A stretch of 10,827 bases of DNA from Gemmatimonadota bacterium. Lineage in GTDB: Bacteria > Gemmatimonadota > Gemmatimonadetes > Longimicrobiales > UBA6960. Every line of letters begins with the position of its first letter. Positions within the stretch are counted from its first letter, which is position 1. Location: NCBI GenBank assembly GCA_019347995.1, contig JAHWKH010000044.1, forward strand, positions 1-10,827, read 5' to 3'. Below, one piece after another: positions 5,155 to 10,827 of this stretch. Made by a program: the position numbers and the translations under genes. The notes under the pieces are model-generated. The model searched no databases, was not told the origin of the DNA, and saw only the letters and a program-made list of their open reading frames with translations.

Positions 5155-7838
5155 CCGGCGCCGACCGGCCCCGCCAGCTCCACCACCCGCCCCCCCCGCG
5201 CCGCCAGCTCCTCCGCCAGATCCTCGTGGCACGTGAAGAGGAAGACCTGCCTGTGCTCGGCCACGACGGAGAGCTGGTCGAGCCCCCTGCCGCGGCGGCG
5301 GCGGTCCCAGTTCACGAACGCCTCGTCGAGAAAGAGGGGCAGCCGCTCACCGTGGCGGTCCAGGTGGTCGACGATGGCCAGCCGGAGCGCGAGGTACACC
5401 TGCTCCCGCGTGGCCGTGGAGATCGGCTCAGCCACGTCCACCGGGGCCTCGAGGTGGCCCCCCCGGAGGCGGAAGCCCCGTCCGGTCCCGTTCTCGGCGA
5501 ACAGGATGCGGTCGTAGCGTCCGCCCGTGATCACACCGAGGTGCTCGCCGGCGCGGCGGACGAGCTCGGGCTGGTGCTCCTCCCGGAAGCGGCGGTCGGC
5601 CTCGCGCAGGACGCGGGCCAGCACGAAGCGCCGGTCGCGTTCGAACACCACGCGCTCGATCTCCTCCTCGAGGGCGGCGATCTCGCCGTCGATCCCCGCC
5701 ACCGTGTCCTCTCGGCCCAGGTGGTCCACCTCCCCCTCCAGGGCCTCCTGGCGGCGCGCCTTCGACTCGATGATCTCGCTGAGCTCGTCGGCCTGCACGC
5801 GCCTGCGGGCGATGGCCTCGTCGTCCACCACCCAGTCCTCTCCCGCGGCCTCGGCGGCCCGGATCCGCTCGCGGATCTCCGGCAGGTCGGGGTGGCCCCG
5901 CTCCAGCTCCTCGCTCAGCCGCCGCGCCCGGTCGCGGGCATCCATGCGGCTCCTGGCCGCCTGCACGCCGGCCTCCGCGTCCCCGTCGGCCAGCCGGAGG
6001 AGCCGCGCCTCCAGGGCCACGCGTGCCTCCCGTACCGCCTTCAGCTCCTCGCCCATCCGCTCCCTCTCCCTCTCCAGCCGCTGCAGCTCGCCGTGGGCAT
6101 CCGCGGCCCGCACCTTCCGCTGGTCGGCTTCGCGCACCTTGCCGTCCAGGAAGTGGGCCGCGGCGCTCGGGTCCAGCGGCAGGGTGAGCCCCAGCGTGCT
6201 TCCCAGGGCGATCATGGCCGCGCCGGCCTCGCGGAGCTCCCGGGCGATGCGCTCCCGCTCGTCCGCCCGCTCCTCCCGGTCGCGGAGCATCTCCTGCAGG
6301 CGCTCCAGGCCCGAAGCCACCTCGTGGGGCGTCCGCTCCAGGGCCGACGGGGACACGGGGAGCCCCTCCAGCAGCGAGGCGAGGCGCGCGGCCGCCTTCT
6401 CCTCGTTGGCGCGCGTCCGGCTCAGCCGCTCCTCCAGCGGCGCCTCACCCGACCGGCGAGGGGCGAGGAGCGCCAGCACGACGCCCGCCCCGAAGACCGC
6501 GGCCCCGGGCAGCCCCGCCCACACGCTCCCGAGAAGCACGCCCGCCACCATGAGCACGCCACCGAGGGCCAGCAGGACCGAGGCGCCCGTGATGGTGACC
6601 CGCGACGCGCGGCTCGTCTCCTCCATGGCGGAGGCGGCCTCGAGGGTGCGCCTCTCCTCCCTCGCCTCCACCAGGCTCCGCACGGCCTCCCGGACGTCGG
6701 CCGGCGCGAGGCGGTCGAGCGCTTCGCGGTCCACCTCGGGCGGCGAGGCCTTGAGGAAATCGCGCGCCAGCGTCCCGGCCCGCCGATCCAGGTCCTTGAG
6801 CTCCTGCTCCAGCTGCGCCGCCCGCACGCGCATCTCCTGCTGGCCGGCCACGCGCGCCACCAACCGCTCCACCTCTTCGCGATGCTCCAGGACCTGCGCT
6901 TCGGCGGTCCCGAAGGCCTCGACGTGCTCGCGCGGCGGCGCCGAGGAGGCCTCCAGGTCCCGGAGGCGGTCCTCCAGGTCACGGGACCGGCGCCTCAGCT
7001 CCCGCAGCTTGTCGGCCGGGTCGGCCGGGATGCCCTCCAACTCCTCCGGCGGCCCCGCCTCCTCCTCCAGCGCCTCGATGCGGACGAGCTGGTCGCGGAT
7101 GGGGAGGAGCGCCCGGTAGCGCTCGACGTAGACGCGGCAGGCCTCCCGCTTCTCGCGCGCGGCGCGGATCTCCTGGTCCAGCCGGTCCCGCTCGCGCACC
7201 ATCTCCCGCAGGCGGCGGTCCGTCTCCACCGCCTCCTGGCGCCGGCCGCGCAGCTCGCGCACGCGCTCCCGCAGCTCCCGCGCCTTCTGCTTGCCCCGGC
7301 GGTTGGGCCGCCACAGCTCGCCCGCCTCCCTCTCCAGGGCGTCGGCCACCGGCCGCACCGACAGGATGTCGCGGGCGCCCATGGCTCCCACGAGGCGGTC
7401 CTGGATCCGTTCCCATCCCTCCCCCTCGATGCCCGAGAGCTCCGCGAGGGTGAGCGCGTAGACCTGCCGGAACACCGTGCGCGGCACGTGCTCCGCGAAC
7501 GGCAGCGTCTGGTTCCTCAGGTCCTCCGTGCGGACGCCCCGCACCACGGATCCCGTGGGAGAGGACAGCAGGCGCCGGTGGACCTCGATGGCCGTCCCGT
7601 CGGAGAGGCGTAGCCAGGCGGCGCCCTCGGCGTCACCGCCGGACCACGGGGTGTAGGGATGGGCGTCACGGGTGGCCGGATAGAACCCGTACAGGAGCGA
7701 GGTCATGAAGTGGAAGAAGGTCGTCTTGCCCGCCTCGTTGGGGCCGCGCACCACGACGAGCCCGGGGAGCGCCTCGTCGCCGGTGTCCAGTTCGCGCAGA
7801 CCGCCGAACGCCCCGATGCGGACCCTCTCGACCCGCAT
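5151..7838 (-). CDS. yhaN: YhaN-like SMC/ABC-type ATPase with intra-coil membrane hairpin
   Basis: An 895-residue AAA-type ATPase of the Rad50/SbcC/RecF superfamily, most like YhaN. The N-terminal half-domain has Walker A GPNEAGKTT (32-40). Two long Arg/Glu-rich coiled-coil arms (about 175-405 and 470-760) flank two hydrophobic helices (about 413-461). The C-terminal half-domain has the signature STATREQ (807-813), Walker B LPLFLDE (833-839) with Glu839 as the likely catalytic residue, and an H-loop histidine His871 in FTCHED. No zinc-hook CxxC is seen at the coil apex; the membrane pair sits there instead, as in other YhaN-like proteins. It presumably uses ATP to control its SbcD-like partner at DNA ends, possibly at the membrane. 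Start ATG (7838-7836) overlaps the partner's stop by one base (TGATG) and has no Shine-Dalgarno. The length is normal for the family. Confidence 0.9.
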   Translation of the reverse strand: MRVERVRIGAFGGLRELDTGDEALPGLVVVRGPNEAGKTTFFHFMTSLLYGFYPATRDAHPYTPWSGGDAEGAAWLRLSDGTAIEVHRRLLSSPTGSVVRGVRTEDLRNQTLPFAEHVPRTVFRQVYALTLAELSGIEGEGWERIQDRLVGAMGARDILSVRPVADALEREAGELWRPNRRGKQKARELRERVRELRGRRQEAVETDRRLREMVRERDRLDQEIRAAREKREACRVYVERYRALLPIRDQLVRIEALEEEAGPPEELEGIPADPADKLRELRRRSRDLEDRLRDLEASSAPPREHVEAFGTAEAQVLEHREEVERLVARVAGQQEMRVRAAQLEQELKDLDRRAGTLARDFLKASPPEVDREALDRLAPADVREAVRSLVEAREERRTLEAASAMEETSRASRVTITGASVLLALGGVLMVAGVLLGSVWAGLPGAAVFGAGVVLALLAPRRSGEAPLEERLSRTRANEEKAAARLASLLEGLPVSPSALERTPHEVASGLERLQEMLRDREERADERERIARELREAGAAMIALGSTLGLTLPLDPSAAAHFLDGKVREADQRKVRAADAHGELQRLERERERMGEELKAVREARVALEARLLRLADGDAEAGVQAARSRMDARDRARRLSEELERGHPDLPEIRERIRAAEAAGEDWVVDDEAIARRRVQADELSEIIESKARRQEALEGEVDHLGREDTVAGIDGEIAALEEEIERVVFERDRRFVLARVLREADRRFREEHQPELVRRAGEHLGVITGGRYDRILFAENGTGRGFRLRGGHLEAPVDVAEPISTATREQVYLALRLAIVDHLDRHGERLPLFLDEAFVNWDRRRRGRGLDQLSVVAEHRQVFLFTCHEDLAEELAARGGRVVELAGPVGAG

Positions 7839-9097
7839 CAGCCGGCGCCGCGCGCGGAGGGATCCAGCAGGCGCGCGGCGACCTCGGCCTCGGCGCCTTC
7901 GAGGAGCCGCCGCACGTAGGCGCCGGGGTCCCCCGCGTCGGGGCGGTCCAGCCCCGCCAGCTCCTCGGGGGCCAGGCCGGGCAGGGTGGCCTCGCCGTCA
8001 CGGATCGCGGCCACCAGGCGCAGCGCCGCTCCCAGGACGTCCTCCCGCCGCAGGTGCGCCTCCACCTGCACCACGGGGTGCGTGGCCCCGGCGCGCACCT
8101 CCACGTCCAGGAGCCCCAGGGCCTCGGCCATGTCGGACGCCAGGGCCTCGCGCTCCTCCTCGTCGCCGAGGGAGGCCCACAGGGGCGTGCCGCCCTCGAG
8201 GACGAAGCGCACCACCCATTCGGTGGCCGCGTCGCCGGGATCGGCCTCCCGGGCCGCCTCCCACGCCGCGGCCGCGCGCCGGACGAGCCGGTCCAGCGTG
8301 CCGGCCTCCTCGAGCCCGTCCACCCGCACGGTCTCGAAGCGGACGGGAGCCAGGGAATGGAAGGCCACGGAAGGCGCCCTCCTGTCGGTGAGGTCCACGA
8401 GGAGGGCGCCCTTGGCCCCCGATTCCTTGTGGGTGCGGCCCTGGAGGTTGCCGGGATAGTGGATGGGAGGATCGGTCCACAGGCACTGCCGGAGGTGCAC
8501 GTGGCCCAGGGCCCAGTAGTCGTGCCCCGAAGCCTGGAGCCGCGCCAGCTCGCAGGGTGCGTAGGGGTCGTGGGCCTCCTCGTCTCGGGAGCCCCTCACC
8601 TGTGTGTGGAGGACCGCGATCTCGGGCAGGTCGGGCCCGGGCGCGGGGAACGCCGCCGACAGGTCCCCGGTCTCGCGCCTCGAGGCGTGTCCCACCGCCA
8701 CGATCCGACCCACGGCCCGCTCCTCTCCGTCGAGCACCACCACCCGCCGCGGCGACGCGTCGTCGGCGACGATGACGTGATCGGGCCACGGGAGCGGGCG
8801 GGTCCGGTAGGCGTCGCGGCCAGGGTCGTGGTTGCCGGTCCCGTAGACGACCGTCACCCCCGCCTCTCCCAGGCGCGCCATCTGCTCGAGGAGGAAGCGC
8901 TCGGTCCGGAACGACAGGCGCTCGCCGTCGAAGAGGTCGCCGGCGACGACCACGGCGTGGACGCCCTCGGCCAGCGCCAGGTCCACGGCCCGCCGGAACG
9001 CCTCCCGCGACGCGTCCTGGAGACGCCGACGCAGAGGCTCTGAGCGCCCGGCGAACGGCGTGTCCAGATGGACGTCGGCGATGTGGAGGAGACGCAT
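7838..9097 (-). CDS. yhaO: YhaO/SbcD-like metallophosphoesterase (DNA exonuclease subunit)
   Basis: A 419-residue calcineurin-like phosphoesterase and the first gene of the minus-strand operon. The dimetal-site motifs appear in order: DVHLD (8-12), GDLFD (53-57), GNHD (88-91), His164 in LHTQ, and GHVH (198-201). The C-terminal part (about 245-419) is the variable capping/partner-binding region of SbcD/Mre11/YhaO-type nucleases. With the YhaN-like ATPase encoded immediately downstream, the pair resembles SbcCD/Mre11-Rad50 and probably trims or opens DNA ends and hairpins in repair. The ATG at 9097 is followed at once by MRLLHIADVH, the expected N-terminus. Upstream, AGG eight bases before the ATG is at best a weak Shine-Dalgarno. 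A poor promoter match (TGGACC, 18 nt, TAGGTT on the minus strand, 9132-9103) would give a nearly leaderless transcript; I place little weight on it. Confidence 0.9.
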   Translation of the reverse strand: MRLLHIADVHLDTPFAGRSEPLRRRLQDASREAFRRAVDLALAEGVHAVVVAGDLFDGERLSFRTERFLLEQMARLGEAGVTVVYGTGNHDPGRDAYRTRPLPWPDHVIVADDASPRRVVVLDGEERAVGRIVAVGHASRRETGDLSAAFPAPGPDLPEIAVLHTQVRGSRDEEAHDPYAPCELARLQASGHDYWALGHVHLRQCLWTDPPIHYPGNLQGRTHKESGAKGALLVDLTDRRAPSVAFHSLAPVRFETVRVDGLEEAGTLDRLVRRAAAAWEAAREADPGDAATEWVVRFVLEGGTPLWASLGDEEEREALASDMAEALGLLDVEVRAGATHPVVQVEAHLRREDVLGAALRLVAAIRDGEATLPGLAPEELAGLDRPDAGDPGAYVRRLLEGAEAEVAARLLDPSARGAG

Positions 9098-9175
9098 GGG
9101 AAAACCTAGGCGGGCCGCGCGGGGCGGGTCCAGGGTGGGACGGGTCGGCGGGACGGCTACGGCGGGGGGCTTCCT
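9098..9175. other. Divergent intergenic region between yhaO and the glutamate dehydrogenase promoter
   Basis: About 80 bp of G-rich sequence with no coding frame that I trust. It must hold the promoter of the minus-strand yhaO operon, for which I see only a weak candidate: TGGACC at 9132-9127 and TAGGTT at 9108-9103 on the minus strand. No clear terminator or operator palindrome is visible. Confidence 0.5.
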
Positions 9176-9203
9176 TTGATCGGCGAAGGGCCTGGACTAT
9201 CTT
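9176..9203 (+). promoter_or_regulatory. Sigma70-like promoter for the glutamate dehydrogenase transcript
   Basis: TTGATC (9176-9181) and TATCTT (9198-9203) are 16 bp apart, each matching four of six consensus bases. They sit in an AT-richer patch that stands out from the surrounding G-rich DNA. A start near 9210 would place the transcript's 5' end just before the AAAGGA Shine-Dalgarno of the leader ORF. Confidence 0.55.
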
Positions 9204-9224
9204 AACACGAAAGGACTTCTACCG

Positions 9225-9308
9225 ATGGACGTCCACATCCTCCACTCCAGCGGCGGCTTCGTCCCCGGCCCCCGGGGCCCCTCCCGTCGCTCCCGCGGCT
9301 TTCCATGA
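9225..9308 (+). CDS. Possible 27-codon leader ORF upstream of glutamate dehydrogenase
   Basis: ATG 9225 follows AAAGGA (9210-9215) at a usable distance and directly downstream of the predicted promoter. The frame encodes 27 residues starting MDVHILHSSGGF and turning Pro/Arg/Gly-rich, and ends in TGA at 9306-9308. That stop overlaps the glutamate dehydrogenase ATG (9305-9307) as ATGA. The dehydrogenase has no Shine-Dalgarno of its own, and its frame is closed upstream by TAA at 9203-9205 with no alternative start. Ribosomes could therefore reach it by terminating the leader and restarting. I know of no homologue of this peptide, and it may simply be a chance ORF. Confidence 0.4.
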   Translation: MDVHILHSSGGFVPGPRGPSRRSRGFP

Positions 9309-10827
9309 GCGACACGACCGAAGCGGCGGTCAAACGGCTGCGCAAGGACTCTCCCATCGTCGACGCCGTCTGCCGGCAGCTCGAGCGGCAGGTGGACCCG
9401 GCCGAAGCGGACCGGGTCGTCGCCTTCGCGGAGATCTTCTTCTCCAAGGCGCCGCCGGACCTCCTCCACGAGCGGAGCACCGACGCGCTGGGCCACATGG
9501 CGCTGGGCGCCTTCCGTTTCCTGGAGCGCTCTGCCCACGACCGGGTCGACGTCGAGGTCCTGAACCCGGACGTGGACAACGAGGGATGGTACGCCCCGGT
9601 GACCGTGATCCGCACCGACGTCTCGGAGCGGCCGTTCATCGTGGACACCATCCGGGAGTACCTGCACTCGCAGGAGCTCGCCATCGAGCACTACGTCTAC
9701 CCGGTGCTGAGCGTGGAGAGGGGCCCGGACGGACGGGTCCTGGCGGTGCGGCCCTCGCGGGAAGGGGCCCGGCGCGAGTCCCTCGTCCACTGCGAGGTGG
9801 CGCGGGTCACCGATCCGGAGACGCTCGAGTCCCTCCGCACCGAGGTGGCGAAGCGGCTCCAGGACGTGGTGCGCGCCACCGACGACTTCCATCCCATGGT
9901 GGACGCGGCCAATCGGGTGGTGGCGGAGCTGGCCGAGACGGCGCGCGACGTTCCCGCCAAGAAGCGGGAGCTCGAGGAGATCCAGGCCTTCCTCCGCTGG
10001 CTGCGCGACGGAGCCTTCGTCTTCCTGGGCTACCGGGCGTACGACATCGTCGACATCGACGGCCGGCGCCACATCGTGGTGGAGCCGGGATCGGGGCTCG
10101 GCATCCTGCGCAACGAGGCCGAGTCCTCCTACGCCGATCCGGTGGCGATGGACAACCTGGAACCGGGGCTGCGGGAGCTGGTCGAGGGCGGTCCGGCGCT
10201 CATCATCTCCAAGAGCAACGCGGCGGCCACCGTCCATCGGAGCGCCCGGATGGACTACATCGGGGTGAAGAAGCTCGACGCCGAGGGCCGCGTCGTGGGC
10301 GAGCACCGCTTCATGGGGCTCTTCACGTCGCGCGCCTACGCGGAGGAGGCGGAGAAGATCCCCATCCTCCGGGAGAAGCTGGAGCAGATCCTCGAAGCCG
10401 CCGGGGTGGCCGCCGGGTCGCACGACTTCAAGGAGATCAACACGATCTTCAACTCCATGCCGAAGGAGGAGCTCTTCCTCACGTCGGCGGAGGAGATCGG
10501 GGCGGACGTCCGGACCGTCCTCACCACGTACCACACCAACGACGTCCGGGTGACGCTGCGCGAGGATCCGCTCCACCGGGGCGTCTCGGCCATGGTCATC
10601 CTGCCCAAGGACCGCTTCAGCGGGGAGGTGCGACGCAGCATCGAGCTCGCCCTGGTCGACGCCGTAGTAGCGTACTTCTTCGGGCAACTGCGTTACGCCC
10701 TCCATCTCGACCCAGTCCGAATACAGAATCTTGTCTTTGGTCAGATCCGGATAGGTGTCTTCGCGCCCGTAGTTGGGATTGTTCATCTTCACTCGGAGCT
10801 TGTAGCGGTAGCGCAGGCCCGGCTTGA
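9305..10827 (+). CDS. gdhB: NAD-specific glutamate dehydrogenase, large type, N-terminal part (3' part replaced after about 10645)
   Basis: The frame opens at ATG 9305 and encodes about 447 residues that look like the N-terminal regulatory part of the large (about 1600-residue) bacterial NAD-dependent glutamate dehydrogenase, which deaminates glutamate to 2-oxoglutarate. Supporting segments are SERPFIVDTIREYL (about 108-121, an ACT-like region), FLRWLRDGAFVFLGYRAY (about 231-248), GLGILRNE, RMDYIGVKK, HRFMGLFTSRAY and RGVSAMVILPKDRFSGEVRR (ending about 445). All match the family order. Beyond about 10645 the frame stays open to the window edge, but the residues no longer resemble the enzyme, the base composition falls, and the opposite strand carries a better frame. 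The true coding part in this window probably ends at the junction. The catalytic Rossmann domain would lie further on and is absent here. The gene symbol is tentative. Confidence 0.82.
   Translation, partial: MSDTTEAAVKRLRKDSPIVDAVCRQLERQVDPAEADRVVAFAEIFFSKAPPDLLHERSTDALGHMALGAFRFLERSAHDRVDVEVLNPDVDNEGWYAPVTVIRTDVSERPFIVDTIREYLHSQELAIEHYVYPVLSVERGPDGRVLAVRPSREGARRESLVHCEVARVTDPETLESLRTEVAKRLQDVVRATDDFHPMVDAANRVVAELAETARDVPAKKRELEEIQAFLRWLRDGAFVFLGYRAYDIVDIDGRRHIVVEPGSGLGILRNEAESSYADPVAMDNLEPGLRELVEGGPALIISKSNAAATVHRSARMDYIGVKKLDAEGRVVGEHRFMGLFTSRAYAEEAEKIPILREKLEQILEAAGVAAGSHDFKEINTIFNSMPKEELFLTSAEEIGADVRTVLTTYHTNDVRVTLREDPLHRGVSAMVILPKDRFSGEVRRSIELALVDAVVAYFFGQLRYALHLDPVRIQNLVFGQIRIGVFAPVVGIVHLHSELVAVAQARL
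10640..10665. other. Junction of two unlike sequences (probable assembly chimera or rearrangement)
   Basis: To the left lies very GC-rich plus-strand glutamate dehydrogenase coding sequence. To the right lies a stretch of only slightly more than half G+C by eye, with minus-strand coding sequence of another protein. Neither frame is complete across this point. No insertion-sequence end, tRNA or repeat is visible at the break. Confidence 0.6.
10650..10827 (-). CDS. Partial unrelated protein beyond a sequence junction (5' and 3' incomplete)
   Basis: Reading the minus strand from the window edge gives a continuous frame whose residues look like real protein: KPGLRYRYKLRVKMNNPNYG at the edge, then a Lys/Asp-rich stretch with ILYSDWVEMEGVTQLPEEV and RYYGVDQ. 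A tract like YRYRxRVxMxNPNYGR is familiar to me from large proteins of Planctomycetes-like genomes, but that is memory, not a search. The Lys and Asn content and balanced base composition differ sharply from the rest of the window. At about 10650 the frame runs into the antisense of glutamate dehydrogenase, so the protein is cut there. It has no start in the window. Confidence 0.5.

Noticed and set aside
5226..7613. Long plus-strand frames (795 and 530 residues) antisense to the YhaN-like gene
   Set aside because: Both are biased to a few residue types with no motifs, while the minus strand encodes a full ABC ATPase with all its motifs.
9197..10792. A 531-residue minus-strand frame through glutamate dehydrogenase
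   Set aside because: Only its first 50 or so residues, beyond the junction, look like real protein. The rest is antisense to the convincing glutamate dehydrogenase frame.
1..10827. CRISPR arrays, tRNA or rRNA genes, insertion sequences, phage genes
   Set aside because: I looked for spaced direct repeats, tRNA-like folds and transposase or integrase motifs and saw none.

Overview
The window is bacterial DNA, very GC-rich by eye (roughly three quarters G+C) and tightly packed. Most junctions are stop/start overlaps or gaps of a few bases. The gene mix suggests a soil- or sediment-type high-GC bacterium (Gemmatimonadota-like, or a comparable deep-branching phylum): a YhaO/YhaN repair pair, a large-type NAD-glutamate dehydrogenase, polyprenyl-sugar glycosyltransferases and a small CxxC protein. 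No marker gene in the window settles the phylum.

Layout: (1) 11-786, a small four-cysteine protein translationally coupled (GTGA overlap) to an OsmC-family thiol peroxidase. The OsmC frame is interrupted by one in-frame TGA at 499-501, exactly where the family has its catalytic cysteine. A perfect 6-bp hairpin with a G-containing 5-nt loop lies 19 nt downstream, so this is best read as a selenocysteine (Sec) codon with a bacterial SECIS element, giving a 158-residue selenoprotein. (2) 815-4325, three glycosyltransferase genes: a processive-type membrane GT2 (+), a multi-pass GT-C polyprenyl-phosphate-sugar-dependent mannosyltransferase-like protein (-), and a soluble GT2 of the dolichyl/polyprenyl-phosphate sugar synthase type (+). 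The last two are divergent and share one CATG as start codon on both strands, and the first two overlap tail to tail. A plausible joint role is building a cell-envelope glycan or glycolipid: the small GT2 would charge a polyprenyl phosphate with a hexose and the GT-C enzyme would use it as donor.

(3) 4327-9097, a minus-strand three-gene operon read from right to left: YhaO/SbcD-like metallophosphoesterase, YhaN-like SMC/ABC ATPase with a membrane hairpin in its coiled coil, and an alpha/beta hydrolase. They are joined by TGATG and GTGA overlaps, with no Shine-Dalgarno before the second and third genes. The first two are probably a DNA end-processing pair; the hydrolase's link to them is unexplained.

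(4) 9098-10827, a short divergent promoter region, then a sigma70-like promoter, a possible 27-codon leader ORF that overlaps the next start by ATGA, and the N-terminal quarter of an NAD-specific glutamate dehydrogenase. At about 10640-10665 the glutamate dehydrogenase homology stops, the base composition drops, and a convincing minus-strand coding frame of another protein takes over to the window edge. This looks like an assembly chimera or a recent rearrangement.

The most interesting item is the Sec-OsmC gene with its SECIS candidate and its cysteine-rich partner gene.
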